Counted from the first letter of the stretch, positions 44,269-57,614 are shown. The stretch is 64,000 bases of DNA from Fagopyrum homotropicum (GCA_033239125.1 BSWB01000001.1:24021501-24085500), one strand, 5' to 3'. The notes: generated from the letters alone by a model not told the origin. Made by a program: numbers and translations.

Positions 44269-47075
44269 TGTTATAACTCCCTAATTTCTCAAAACTCGAG
44301 GAGTTAGTTGTTAGGACTTCACAATGGGTCCCGATCTTAGTTTGAAAACAATTTAACTAGATTTTACAACAAGACACAAATAAGGAAAACTGAATATCAC
44401 AAAAACAAGGTTTGAAATGTCATGAATGTGACCAAAGACCAACAACCAACAACAATATCTTAGAATCAAAGTTTCTATAAACAACATAAAAAGAAAGATC
44501 AACAATAATGTACATACTCAATCCCCTCCTATTGAGTACGGAAACCCGGCTGACCACTACCTTCCGGATCACTTGACATTAGCTCTAACCTATAGCAAAT
44601 CTAAACGTACAATAATATAAACAACAATTAGCTAACTATCCAAATATCAGTAGAGAAATAATAGCACAATCACACGTAAAGCAAGAGATTTACACTCATC
44701 ATATTGGCACACAAACTGGTTATTATCTTATGATTTAGTGATTCACATTAATTCGTTTTAAGGTTGTGGCACGAGATGTCTAAAACTCTCGCCTCCGTTT
44801 CTTATCTACCAGGCAAGGTTCAGCATACCTCCCCGCATACCATTTGGAGTGGTTCGGTATCCTCTCCACAAAACATGTTTGGCCTAGTCCCGAAGATCCT
44901 CTTAGTCGCACTTGGGCTACTGAGTAGTTGATGCCACCGCCCGTTACTCTTGGGCCAAAAATATATGTCGGTAGTACTTAAGCAGTTATATACTTATAAA
45001 CATATGAGGCAAACACTACTATCATCACTCACACCAACATCTAGAAGTTAGCTAAGTAAGCCCAAATGACTTACCTGAATCAAGTCACAATTCTTGATAA
45101 CTCAAAAACCCGATCTGTAATGAAAGAACTCAACCTCCTGATATAAAAGAAAATTTGATCAGAAACATATTTCAATCTCTTATAAGTTCCTAACTTCCAA
45201 GATACGAAAGGTTATCTTAACAAAATTACCAAATTATCCCTATAACGGTAAAAAGACTATTTTACCCCTAGGTCTCAAAACCTAGAGATATTCCTACAAT
45301 ATTTCTAAAACTTCCTATGAACCCCAAAACCACAGTCTAACACTCACAAGAAAGATCTAACTAAGCTGAAAGATTTTTCAACTTATTAACCTTCATGAAA
45401 ACTCGTTAAGGTCTCACTTTGACCAAACATACAACTCTCAACCAAAAATCTAAAAATTCTAAAGAAATTATCCCAACATTATATGCCATGCACCCTACTC
45501 ATAGAATCAAAGAAATCTCAAAATAACCAACCAAAACTCTTACACAAAATCTTAAAGTTGACTCCTCAACCCAAGATTTCCATACTTAGCCAAAAATCTG
45601 AGCTTTTCACAATCTACCCTACAAGCCTACTTTGGAACCTTATAGATCTAGATCCGACCGTTGTATCAACTCCATCTTTTGATATATACTATTATTCATA
45701 ATACTCCATACTCTATCAAAATTTGAACGGTGAAAAACTAGTTTAAGATATGGAAACAACTACACTAAGATGTCTGTTTGACACACATTCTGGAAACTAA
45801 AACAAAGTTGTAAAAGGTTCTGCGTTTGATTCCCGGAAGAGCCAAAATCCAACATACCATCAACACTCCATTCATCCTTCATATAAGCATGCATCTAAAG
45901 GAACTAGACCTTACTTACTCGACAACTCTACAGGTGGCTCGAGTCAAAGGGACTAGGAACGATGACTAGCTGATGTGATGGCTCGTGTCCAGTCTTTGCA
46001 ATGGATACCGATCTGGGGACACACATGGTTCATTCTCGTTCATGGTAGACACTAAGGAAGGTGAGAATAGAGAAAATATCACTCACCCACTCTGATATAG
46101 TCGATGTAGGAGCCCAATGAAGGAACCGATCCTATGACTAGGATCTACGTGCGTGAGAAGGTGGTCTACACTGGATCTGTGTGTAACAATCACTAGAAGT
46201 GGTCCTCGTTGTTGCACGTCATGGTAACCTGTTAGAACCAAGAGCGTAGAGGGACATGAAGCAAGGAGAATAGGCTCACCTTGCTGCTTAGCGTCGAGGA
46301 AACATACCCTAGTGACTCGAGTCTGTGCGTATGGAGAAAACAAGGGGGGAGCAGGGGTTAGCGATGTTTACCAGAGGGAAGACACACAAAGATCTGGGCT
46401 CGTCATTTCTTGTTGCTAGGTCACCGATGGCTGCCTTTCTCCTTTACTCAAGGTAAGTGTGTACCACTCTTGGTGTGTCTGAATCTGGACGCCATGAAGG
46501 AGATGGGTGCGGTGTAGCGGGATTCCAAGAGGTGTCTAAGGTAAGTGTATCTTCCTCCTATTTAGCACTTCGTGGAAAGATGTCGACTCACGCGCAGGCT
46601 GCATAATGGAGTACTCCTACTGTTGGGATGGTGTCTCCATTGGACTTGTACTCTCCTTCTTGCTGGGCTCGTGTAGCAGGCGGCATCAGGTAGGAAAGGT
46701 AACATTAGGTGGCCCAAAACCAGGCAAAGAGGTTGTGCAACATGGGCTAAAGCAAAGAGGGAGGAAAAGGCTAAAAAACAAAAACAAAAGGGCTATAGGT
46801 CAACTAGCCGGATGGCATTGTCAAGGGCTTGTCATGGTATTGTTAAGGTCTTGTCATGGCCTTTGCCATGACTTTGTCAAAGCTTGTAAAAAGGTAGTAC
46901 TAAAGTTGCAAGATTAGGGTTTGGTGATCATTTCATCATTTTATGTGAGTTAAGGCTTACATAAAATGATATAATTTGTATTGATACATGACACTAGGTA
47001 TCAAGAGAAAAAGGTCAAACGGATTGAAATCAGATTTAAATTGAAAATAAACGGAAAACAATTCCGGATATTACA
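44269..47075 (-). repeat. Element F 5' LTR
   Basis: 2807 bp, plus-strand TGTTATAACTCC...ATATTACA, followed by AACCG. It aligns along its length with 34469-37156 with many substitutions and some indels. Confidence 0.88.
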
Positions 47076-47080
47076 AACCG

Positions 47081-47940
47081 TCTATTGAAACTTTCAAATT
47101 GAAAACCTAATGGTTGGATAGCCCTATTTATGGGAGATGTCTAATATAATCCTCCTAGGATTTGCAGAAAAATATATCCTATCAAACTCTATGTTATAGC
47201 TAAAAGATAGAGTTATCAAAATGGACTTGTTAAATGATAAAAACGTCCAAATGGACAAGTTAAAAGATAGCCTAAAATAAAAGGATAAAAGATAGAAAGT
47301 AATCGTCAAAGAGCGAACTTTGTGGGACTTGTTGGTCGAACAATGGAGCCTAGTTGTCCGACCTCTTCATAAAATCAACATTTGAAAACATGAAACATTT
47401 CAATAAATCTTATTTTTTGGTGTTGTGGTTGGAACAAGAAAACCCACAAGCGATACTTTCGAAGGTAATTCAAATCTCTACAACTTTGTTGTTGACATGA
47501 AAGTCCAAAACAATTGACTTCCAAGGCTAAGTTGGATGATTTTACATGTTATGATCGAGCTGTCTTTATTTATTCGGTCTCGAATCTAAATAAATTTAGT
47601 TTTAACCTTTACTTCCTTGATTGAATGATGCTCATGTTTCATCAAATGATGCTCATGTTTCAACCTTAATCTTAATAACTTCGTTTTATCCTTGACTTCT
47701 TTGTTTGAATGATGTTCATGCTTACACTAACAAACCACTAACCGGAAAGAATTTTACGATCTAAAAGTACTAGATCAACTAATATGTACAACCATTTGGG
47801 TGACCTCTATGATCGAATCGATGTGGTCAATTCCTCCATTTTTGTAGACAAGTCCAATCCAAATGATTTGGTGATCCCTAATGGTGTTTTTCCAATCACC
47901 CTTGCACAAATGCATCAACAAATTGATGAGATGGGTTAAC
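47081..47940. other. Unassigned repeat-like stretch right of element F
   Basis: No supported gene. Includes direct repeats TGAATGATGCTCATGTTTC / TCAAATGATGCTCATGTTTC (about 47622-47660) and a short plus-strand frame (about 47787-47939, ...DRIDVVNSS...QQIDEMG) that could be a retroelement protein fragment. I do not recognise it. Confidence 0.35.
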
Positions 47941-50355
47941 ATACATGTTTAATATGCTCGAAAGCATTTTCGGTGAATCCGAGTAGAAAGTAAAACTAAG
48001 GTGTAATAGGGTTCAAAAGGGTGGAAGCGGATCGTCTCTAACATATGAAAACTAGTTACTTATAAGGTCAAAATCGTGCGACAAAAGATAAGGAAAAATC
48101 CTAAATAAAAGATAAGTTCACAAGATCTATCTTCGGAAGTTCAATGTAGGCACCATGGGCAAGACATGGGAAAACTAGCCATGACATTTGTTTTTATTTT
48201 GTCTCGAGCCCATCTGCTTTGTAAGCTTGAATCTCCAAGACCCGGCCCTCATCTGGATGTGAAAAGGTATGATATGCTACTTGATTCTTCGATCATCAGT
48301 CATGTATGTGACTCCAACGTAGCCCTTGAACATAGGGAAGATCGAACTTTGTATTTTTGCGGGTCTTTTGATATTCCGGTGTTAATGCACCATAATTGGT
48401 CTCAAACACTTGAAACGTGAAATAAACTAAATTTGACAGAATACTATGTAGGGGTGGGCATGGGACGGGACGGGACGGGATAGGGGTCATCCCGCGCCCC
48501 GTTTTGCAAGTTATTTGCGGGACGGGACGGGGCGAGATTTATGACTTTTTTTATCGTCCCGCGCGGGCCTTATCCCATGCGGTACGGGACGGGACGGGAC
48601 AAATCCCGCAAAAATTATGCACCGATTATATTCAATATGCATACATGTTTTATCTCATGTTTAAGACGCAAATGATCTAAAAAAAATTGATACCTAATTA
48701 TCGATTCATGACTCCTACATTAGTAGTTAATACATTGAAAACAAATTCAAGTTACATCAAAGTGTCTTACCGATTTACATTCAAAAAATAACAACTAGTA
48801 ATCTACAGATTTTACATTTATTTAACTATCGATTATAATTGTGGGAATCCACAAATACAAGGGCGATGGAACGGACTAGAGGAAGGACGGCGATGGAACG
48901 GACCAGAGCAAGGCGGCGAATGAACTAAATCAAGGGAGAGTGGAAACTCTAATATTTTAGATCCAACCAAATGAGTAGTAAAGAATGAGTGAATGACTAA
49001 TGAAAAATTATCGATCTAATAATTTTAAAAATATAAAAATATTTTTTAAAATAATATTTTTAAGAACTATAATTTATGTATATTATTTATCTATATGATA
49101 TTTATAAAATATAAAATATTATTTATATGTATATATGCGGGACGGGACGGGATTAACCGGGATGGGAAGTCTCCGTCCTGTGTCCCGTCCCGTAAAGTTT
49201 TTGCGGGACGTGACGGGACGGGATACATATTTTATTTTTTCCAAATCTCGCCGGGATCAGGATCGGGACGGGACGGGATTAAGCGGGATTTATGCCCACC
49301 CCTAATACTATGCAATATGAATGATAACTACACTATATGAATGGAAAACATATCATATGAAACGTGAAATGCATGAATCTAACCACTAGTATGATGCATG
49401 AATAGATGACATCAAAAAACTCCATACTTAAACCATACTTTTCCTAAGTAAGATCATGACGTATGAAAAACTATGTCCAAACAATTTGGAATGTTTCAAC
49501 TAAAAAAGAAAACAAATTTTCAAATCATTTCATGATAATAACAGTTATATTCAAAGGATAAAGGATGAATCATAACTCTCTAAACCGCTCAAAATATATT
49601 TAAGTTAATCTCACAAATGTGTTTATGCATATATCAATAGTCACTCACACTCAACAAACATGCAACGATCTTGCCATACGCTTATCAAGGCATTCTCAGA
49701 CTCCACAACCTATTAGAGAAATTAAGATGCAAGATATAAGTCATGAGGTCATTATATAGCGTGTAATGGGACAAGGAAAACATAGGTGAGGATAAGATCA
49801 AGCCCAAAAAATGCTAAATATCCGATTTATCGAATCTAATCAAAACTCAAAAACCACTTCAATGAAACACCAAAGAATAAACTCTCAATTTCCTCTTTTA
49901 TAGCTTCTCTTTTACATGCATGCCACAACATTTACTTTACAGCTTACACACCACTCTTTTCAGGTATAAATATTATTATACATCACTTTCAACCCAACAC
50001 TTATTTAGTTTCAAAAGGAAGGTTTGGAAAACTTTTTGTCCTCTCCACCAACCAAAAAAACATATTCCATAAGCATAATATGATCCAAACTCATGTATAA
50101 AACTCGACATCCATTCACAAAATCTTCATGGAAACCCCAAACTTATCTACATCAACCATCTCAACCCCGGATAGGGTTAAATGATGCTATAAAATCAAGT
50201 TGTGAGGCACTTTGAGGGCCACCAAAGCAGGGTAAATAAAGGTAAGAAATGGCTATTAAGAGGTAAAATATATATGAGTGTAGCAAAGGATACGTAGGCT
50301 TATCAAAGAGAGCCTCAATCATCTTTATATCAAGAATATGTAATCAAATGAACGT
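47941..50355 (-). mobile_element. Element E: decayed 3' LTR and 3' internal region, with a hAT insertion
   Basis: Parts of 48170-48440 and 49305-49415 resemble the outer half of the H-type LTR (shared ATCATCAGTCATGTATG and ATGCATGA segments). 49416-49780 matches the internal sequence at 22524-22900, for example AAAGGATAAAGGATGAAT. The LTR end is near 49415, by comparison with GACACTTATCA at 55923. The left limit is uncertain, and no ORF remains. Confidence 0.45.
48449..49304. mobile_element. Non-autonomous hAT element, 856 bp, with 8-bp target duplication
   Basis: Terminal inverted repeats TAGGGGTGGGCA (48449-48460) and TGCCCACCCCTA (49293-49304), with perfect flanking 8-bp duplications ATACTATG (48441-48448 and 49305-49312). 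An 8-bp duplication and TAGGG-type ends are the hAT signature. Both subterminal regions are arrays of GGGAC on opposite strands, and the centre is AT-rich. It encodes no transposase. It sits in the LTR-like remnant of element E. Confidence 0.92.
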
Positions 50356-51550
50356 GTAGGGGGAAAATGTTTGTAGTCAGGAACTTAGAGTTATCGCAAG
50401 ACTCGCACTTCTCAGTTCAGCAGCCGGTCACCACTCACCACCAGTTCACCAGTCTTCCTCGGAGCTCTTCACCGGTCTTCCTCGCTGCTCTTTGTCGGTA
50501 CGTGATTCTTCTTCGATTCTCCCTATCTTTTGTTCCTCCTTGTTGCTTCTATTCTTATTCTTCTTCCCTACTGCTTGTCTATTTCCGTTATTCTCCACCA
50601 GTTCTCCCCTCTTCCCTTATACCCTTCACAGGTCTAACCTCGCTCATTCATCATAATGTTGCTAAATAATCAAGGACAGTTGTGCATCTTCCTTCTTGTA
50701 CGCCTTCCCTCTCTGTATCTCTTTTATGTACATGTAATGCTTGGTTTCTGTTTGACTCAGTTAAATCTCGAATTGATTTTGTTAATGTTGTATGATGTGA
50801 TGACAATTTTATGGACTAGAGTTTCTGATCTTCGGAATTTAGTTTTTTTGCCTGAGGTTGAACACAAACATTTGGTCGTCTGAGATTTCAAGATCATTTT
50901 GCTACCACTTCTAAGTAAACTTTCATTGGTTGCACTATAATTGTCAAACTGTGCATTGTAAGTATGTAATTGTCATTTGGTTAACACTTAATAGTAAACT
51001 CATTTGTTGCCTTGTAATTGACTAATTGTGCATTGTAATTTTCATTTGTAAGTAACTGAATGAGGTTGCTGCATTGTAATTGTAATTGTGCATTGTAAAT
51101 TTGTACGTTTGTGTGAGTATAACAATAGATTCATTTGGTATAATAGTATACTCATTTGACTTCTATATTGGGTACGATCTTGTATGTTTGTTTGAGTGAG
51201 TTTAGAATATGTATGTTTGTTTGAGATTGTTGCATGTAATTGTCAATTTCGGCATGTGGGATAACTATGAGTGACTTTTATGACTATTTAACTGTTTTGT
51301 ACGATTATGTTCCAAACTAGTCCGGTTCCACACAGTTTTGTACGGTTCCGGTACCAAACGGTTCTACCCGGTCCGGTTCCAAGCGGTTCTCTGATTTTAT
51401 TAAACGGTTCGGTTCCGTTTTAGGAAAAAACAGTTCTTGGTGGTTTGGTTCTAAACGGTTCTCGCCCAAAAAAATTGGAACTGAATTATTTACCTTAAAT
51501 GGTTCGGTTCCCACTTCCACAACAAAAACTGCCAGTTTTGGAACCGTTGA
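50356..51550. other. Unassigned insertion within element E, GGTTC-rich right part
   Basis: It interrupts E between its 3' internal region and its protease-proximal region. 50395-50640 is CT-rich. 50930-51100 has repeated GCATTGTAA and TTTGTAAG-like phrases. 51310-51545 is filled with GGTTC and GGTTCGG repeats in both directions, a subterminal pattern common in hAT elements. No matching left terminus was found, so class is uncertain. The longest frame (50367-50669) looks like chance. Confidence 0.35.
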
Positions 51551-51562
51551 CAGTCATACAAT

Positions 51563-51626
51563 TAGACATGTTTAAGTCCGTCCGGCCTGGCCCGCCCACA
51601 AAAACGGGCGGGCATGAACATGTCTA
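51563..51626. mobile_element. 64-bp hairpin element, hAT-like remnant
   Basis: TAGACATGTT (51563-51572) and AACATGTCTA (51617-51626) are exact inverted repeats, and inside them GCCCGCCC and GGGCGGGC pair again. Flanks are CATACAAT (51555-51562) and CCTACAAT (51627-51634), an 8-bp duplication with one mismatch. The size suggests an extreme internal deletion derivative. Confidence 0.65.
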
Positions 51627-51639
51627 CCTACAATGAAGC

Positions 51640-54360
51640 ATCCAACCTTTTTCTGTGGCATCGTTAAGGGCAACTTCTACTTGTTCCAAGTGGTCAATGA
51701 GCTCCAGTCCGACATCTTCCATGACCGCAACTTGATATTCTAGAAATTCATGGCTATCATACAACTCTTTGAGGTCTCACTCCAAGGTGGTATTACTCTA
51801 TACCAAATCATTCACAATTTATTGTAATTCATGGATAGTAGTATGCATGAGTGCCTGATTCTTCAGCACTTCCTTTATTATTAACTCCATGAGAGTGACT
51901 GGAGGTTCTTTCTCCAAGGTGTAGGGGTGTGACAACTTGTTGTCCTGCAAGACATAGATATTTAAAGAGGAATTGTCCTTAATGATCATACACTCATCAT
52001 CATCGATAATGTTAGTTATATCACAAATATCATCATCAATAAGGGAATGTTTAGGGAGGTTAAGAAGGGTAAAATTCATTGTTTCTTCATCAAATCGGAA
52101 AATAATGAATCCCTCACAACGTTGTTTAGAGCTCTTGCAGTGGCAAGGAAGGGGCGTCTGACGATCACCTGGACGTTATTACCTACATCTACGTCAATAA
52201 CCACAAAGTTTACAAGCATCTCGTGCTTGTCAATCCTTACAACAATGGTCTCAAGCATGCCGGCAGATCTAATGGCATACTTGACAAACAATATCAAGGT
52301 GAATTTCACTAGTGAAAGTTTTCCTAGCTCTAATTCATTACACATTTTGAGCGAAATAACACTCACACTAGAACCTGCATCGTATAAGCAGGTGTGCTTT
52401 CTTCCAACGAATGTTAGTGGGATGAAAAAACTTATTGGATATCCCTTCTTGGGTGGCACTTTTTTCCTAAGCATGGCGTTACATTCCTTGGAGATTTCAA
52501 TGAACCCTTCATAGTTGCAAAGCTTTTTGTTGGATAGCAATTCCTTCATAAACTTTGAATATTTGGGCTTTTGTCTCAATGCTTCAATAACTGAAATCTC
52601 CAAGTAAAGCTTGTTCACCCTCTTCATAAATTTTTCAAATTCTTCATTCATCTTCTTCTTGTTAAGAGCTTGATGAAAAGGAAGGGGAGGTCTATATAAC
52701 TTAGGGGCTGGAGTGACAGTTACCTTCTCTGGAGTAGCTTCTTCCTCAATGGTGTTCTTTGTAGTCTTTGTAGTGGCTGCGTGATTTGTAGTCTCTTCTC
52801 CTCTTCTCAATGTGATGGCGCACACTCCACTCATATTGGTTTCCGATGTTGCAAGGAGTTTTCCTTGAGCCTTCTCCATTTGTCGGCTGAGTTGAACAAC
52901 TTGATTTTTCAACATCTTGTGCCCTTTGCCAATCACATTTTTGTAGTCTCCAACTTGCTAATTTTTTTCTGAGAAACTCATGATTGAGTTCTTGATATCT
53001 CCGATGGATCCAACAAGCGCGTGTTGTCCTTGTGCGAGCTTCTCTAGAATTTTATCTTGAGTTAGTTGATTGGGTGGAAGCCTGCATAGGAGCTTGTGCT
53101 TGATCAAGGATGGGATCTTTGGCCGGAAAATTCCCTCTTTGAAATTGTGGGAAATGTTTTGTGGGGAGGGAGATCTTTTGTAGTTGTACTTATTTTGATG
53201 ATAATCTCTTTGATTTCTTAGATAGTTGACTTGTTTCATGGCCTCATAGTATATCATGTGTTAATTGTAGGCCGAACAATCCTATATCTCATGATTTGTA
53301 TTCTTATAAAATTAACATTTTATATTAATATCTAAAGTAGCTATTGAGGATGTGTGATTACCATCAACAAGTTTCATTAAAGTTTACATGTTCTTAGCAA
53401 GTTTTTCAATCTTGTCATGGTCTTTGATATTATAGATGTACACCTCGTGTTTTATTGCGCTTCTTGTCTTACTTCCATTTGTGTTCAACAACAGTCACAA
53501 GGTAGTCTCAAACTTCATCATCGTTCAGTCTTGTAAATGCATGGGAGTTAGCGATATTAACCAAATTTCTAGTAGTATCATTTAAACCATTATAATAATA
53601 TTCAAGAAGTGTTCTCTTCTCGAATTCATGGTGAGGGCATGAATGTAGTAGCTCATTAAATCTCTTTCAAGCGGAATGGATATTTTCTCCATCTTCCATG
53701 TTGAAGTGAGAAATCTTCTCCCTAATCTCAACAGTCTTATGAGGAGGGAAATATTTGCTCAAAAAAGTTGTGGTTAACACCTCCCAAATAGTAAAGGTGC
53801 CTAAAGGATCATCTTGCTGCCAATTCGCAACCTTTCTTGTCAAAGAAAAAGTAAATGCCCGCATTCTCAAAACATTAGGAGTGATGTTCTCATAGTTCAA
53901 AGTGTTCATAATATTCTCAAAATTCTACAAATATTGATGAAGATTCTCGTTCAAAATCCTTGAGAATTGGTCATTCTATATGAGCCTAATGGTGTTCAGC
54001 CTAAGGTTGAAATCTCAACCTCCAAGCGCAGGGAGCACAAAAACATGGTTTGAAACTCTTTATCGAGGATTCATCCTAACATCCAACGTTTGAGGGAGAC
54101 GATTCCTTTTAGCAGCAAGTGTCGCATTGAGCATGGCGATTTCAGCTTCTGGATCAACTAGGGGAAGTTGGTTGTTGGGATTCTTTATTGCTTGATTTAT
54201 AGCAACTTTCTTGCATATTTTTACCTACGGAGGGTGCACTCAATCTCGTTGTCTAGAGGGACAAGTTTGTTTAGGTCACAAAGTCTTTGCATTCACCAAT
54301 CTAGCCTACAAGTCAAAAACAAAGGGGGGGGGATTCAGTAATTATAAGAAACTTAAAATA
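51640..54360 (-). pseudogene. Element E: gag and protease remnants, minus strand
   Basis: Minus-strand frames in order: Gag core 53909-53667 (RAFTFSLTRKVANWQ, LSKYFPPHKT), 53257-52958, then 52936-52076. The last contains PPLPFHQAL, SKFMKELLSNKK and a protease with YDAGSSVSVIS, where the usual DLGAS active-site phrase has changed but the Asp is kept. 52079-51819 continues beyond protease. Stops and frameshifts separate the pieces. RT, RNase H and integrase were not found, so the element was truncated or is deleted there. Confidence 0.8.
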
Positions 54361-54396
54361 ACAAAGAATTAGGTATCAACTAATTATATCAGTAGT

Positions 54397-54413
54397 CCTC
54401 GACAACGGTGTCA
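54397..54413 (-). other. Element E primer-binding site, decayed tRNA-Asp
   Basis: On minus TGACACCGTTGTCGAGG, four changes from the Asp-tRNA complement, all G-to-A or C-to-T, next to the LTR end. Confidence 0.7.
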
Positions 54414-54418
54414 AAATT

Positions 54419-55923
54419 TGATCATGGAAGTTTTAACCAAAGTTAACAACAACTTCCCTTGCAAGGATACGAGATCGGGTGTAGTATGTTTGGGTATCGA
54501 ATTCACAACGACCATGTCTGGTTTGATAGATACTAATAATCAATTATTCTAAGCAAAAAGAGGGAAGAGGGCAAACAACAATAACAAGAGAAAGCAATGA
54601 TTATTGTAGACCACAAATGGATGGAGGCGATCTAAGGAAATAAGAATCCCCTCTATAATAAATTAAAGTAATATTGTATATACGAGACTCGTGAACATTG
54701 ATGTGTGAACAAAGCATTTAACTTTCTAAAATAGTCTTTGGCATAGACAAACAAAGATCGTGATTTCCAACTCGCATAGCGCTTAATCCGGCGCCTCGGC
54801 AAGTATAGGAAAACCTGTAAGAACTTAAAAATCCGAAAAAGACTGAGAGAAACATTTTCTTGTGGCTCTTTAGTTAGAAAAGATACAAAGACCGAAACTT
54901 TCTACAATAGCTAGAAATCCTCGAGACAATGATAAACTCTTACTCTTAAAACCAAGTTATTTTCAATAAATCTAATAAAATACCCTTCTCTTTTGACTCT
55001 TCAGTTGTTTTATCCAAACCAATTATAAACGCCACTTATTTCGAAGGTAAATAAAAGGTGAAAAGGAAGTACTTTGACGATACAATATCACAATCTCAAA
55101 TCATAAACATATATGCACTAATAAATCAAATCATCATAGGGATCATCCAATCCTTAGATAAGGAGGGAGATTAGCCAGACATGATCAAATATAAAGCAAA
55201 GTCTATATATAAAATAAAAAATGACATAAACTCTCAAGTGTTTGGTTCCAACAAGGTGAACCTTTATTCTAAAATGCTGCTAACGGTTATGTGAATCAAG
55301 GCAAGAGAGTGAGGTGCAGATGTGTGTTCCAAGATGCAGAATGTGTGAATGCTTTTTACCCTAGGATGACACATGCTTGTATAGGGAAAATTCTCAAAGT
55401 CTAGGGTTACACAAAATATATCAAATTCAAAGATAAAATCGAAAGATATGATTTCCTTCTACTACACAACTGATACGACTTAGAGACGGAATGGAGACGG
55501 CATTGAGACGAATTGAGAAGCGATCTCACCCCGTCTATCCAAGTCATCTCCCATGAACTGGTGTTGGGCCTGATGATATTCAACTACAATGGTGATAGTG
55601 GTCCAGATGGCTATGAGACAACATAGGAAGCCGTTTGGCTTGCATTATTACTCAATATCTAGGATCTTGTCATAAGGTGTCTTCAGAGGACTTTGTGTTA
55701 CAACTCCTCGGTCATTAAGGTCTTCTATTCAGCTCCGACTTTAAGGATGATGTACTTCTGGCATAATTGATGCCGGAAATGACTAAAATACAAAAAGGTC
55801 AATGTAGATACCGAAATATGGAAAGTGGATGATTTTCATACAAATAGTGATGTATGAGAGAGCAATAGATGTATGAAATGCATGATTTGATAGCCTATAT
55901 GATGTTACATTTGACACTTATCA
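54419..55923 (-). repeat. Element E 5' LTR
   Basis: About 1505 bp; on minus TGATAAGTGTC...CCATGATCA. It is homologous in reverse complement to the plus-strand LTR of C (23099-24579) and directly to the H LTRs. No TATA box was assigned with confidence. Confidence 0.75.
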
Positions 55924-56640
55924 AAACCCACCCGTGTTCCTGTGCCGATTCATATTTGGTTCCATGGCAACAACTTATTATGTACTCTACCCATCTATAT
56001 GTTGATCAAGGATCGAACGGAACACATATTTGCAGGTAGCGAAATGAAATCCTTAAAGTCGTGGACATAGGATTGGTGGGTCATTTCGTTGGAGCGTAGA
56101 AAATAAAAACCAAATGTAAGCGCTTAAAGCAAAGAAAATGACGGAAAAAGTAACTTGCTTTACATGTTTATTTTCTTGATTTTTTTAGAAACCGGATAGT
56201 ATCCAAGCTAGACTGCTCAAGATGAGATAAAAAAAATTTATTATGATCATATTTCTCATCAATGTAAACGCTATATCAATAACCTTAAAACAAAAAACTC
56301 TACAATACAAAAAAAAGAAAGAAAATCTTTACAATGACACCCAACAAAACAAGAACCTTTTTGAGTGACAATAAATTACTAAGGAAACATTTTCAAGTGC
56401 ATACAAATTTTCCGTTGCACTCCAAATCCATTGAAAAGACAAAGAGACATTCACCACACCACACCTTACCCAATGCCTACATGGGAATATATCACATCAA
56501 ATATTAAGCTCACTGATATCCTCCTATTGTCAATTAATTCTAGGATGAAACCTAGTCGGACTTGTTTGGCAAATCTTATACAACTCACAATCCTAATTTC
56601 TTCATAGATTCATTGACAATGAGATTTGAGGTATCATATT
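55924..56640. other. Intergenic stretch, nothing assigned
   Basis: AT-rich with no supported gene, repeat or domain, between the LTR of element E and a CACTA-type terminus. Confidence 0.4.
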
Positions 56641-56920
56641 CACTAGTACAAAACAGGCTAAATACCATGGACTTGGTCCGCGGTAATGGTGATCGCCATA
56701 TTTACCTTCATAGTATATACCGCGGACGTTCTAAATTTACATATGTTGTATATTCTCTACTTTAAATCGTGGATATTGTATATCCGCGGTATATATTATG
56801 TTGTATATCTGAAGTATACATGCCTCTATACCCGGACATTAGTTGATATTATATACTTTGGACTTATGTCCGCAGTATATTGTTTGTGACTTTCGAGGTA
56901 TATTCGTTAAACTAATTCCA
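56641..56920 (+). mobile_element. CACTA-type transposon terminus, partial
   Basis: Starts CACTAGTACAAAACAGGC, the terminal sequence type of plant CACTA elements. Subterminal repeats of CCGCGG next to TATAT/ATATA follow (for example 56679-56684, 56731-56736, 56792-56797, and variants to about 56880). No opposite terminus TTTTGTACTAGTG was found downstream, so it is truncated or the other end has decayed. Confidence 0.6.
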
Positions 56921-57433
56921 TTTTATCCACATCTACCCTAAGCAAAGATAAATGTCTAGGGTATTTGATGTTTTTAAAACTTAAAATTTTGGTTTGAAAA
57001 ACCAAATATATACCACATGTATATGAAACATATGTTTCCAACAATATATTCCAAAAGTACAAATCATGTTCCTAAACATAATAATGTCAATAAACAGTTG
57101 TAGTAGTTCATCGGTCCAAAACAGAAAGAGTACACATCCAACATATAATTTGTAGGTAGTCGGTATTCGATCATTCTCCTGGGAAACTTCAATGTCAAAT
57201 ACTCCCACTAATAGCCAACTAATTGAAAAGGAGAAAAGGCTGATTGCAAAATGACAAAGTGAACATAATATAAAAGACAAATTCATAACTAAATCCATTT
57301 CAATAATAAATAAAGTTCGATTCTTCTAATTTTTCTATATGTACTCCACAAGTTATACCTAAAAGATGAGCTCAAGTAAATATTCCATCAACTCCTAGCG
57401 AATTTCATCGTGTGAGTAACCAGCAAAGTGAAT

Positions 57434-57600
57434 AGTTTTTCTAGGGTGGTGCATCCGGTCTAGACCGGGGAATCGAAATTTTCAAAAAATCTAGACTGGG
57501 GATCGGACCAACCCGGTCTTTTTCAGTTCAGTCCGAAACCGAAATTCCACAAAATCAAGAACTGGCACCGGACCGTAAAAAGCCGGTCCGGTCTGAGTGA
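57434..57600. repeat. CCGGTC-rich palindromic repeat remnant
   Basis: Contains CCGGTCTAGACCGG and several CCGGTC / GACCGG repeats after GGGTGGTGCATC, resembling hAT subterminal regions. The expected opposite end is not seen. Confidence 0.35.
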
Positions 57601-57614
57601 TTCTTGCACAGCAC

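Larger units (their letters stand above)
34469..47075 (-). mobile_element. Complete but old Ty3/gypsy chromovirus F (Tekay/Del-like), minus strand
   Basis: Two LTRs (34469-37156 and 44269-47075) are flanked by a perfect 5-bp duplication AACCG (34464-34468 and 47076-47080). Between them, on minus, are a Met-tRNA-type primer site, gag with two zinc knuckles, protease, RT, RNase H, integrase and a chromodomain-type C-terminal region. The LTR plus-strand start TGTAACACCCC is typical of plant chromoviruses. The LTRs differ in length (2688 and 2807 bp) and at many bases, so F is much older than element B. Coding regions are riddled with stops. Assignment to the Tekay/Del clade is by memory of that family. 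Confidence 0.92.

Noticed and set aside
50367..50669. 100-residue plus-strand frame
   Set aside because: CT-rich composition gives a Ser/Leu/Phe-rich product without domains; it lies in an inserted repeat.
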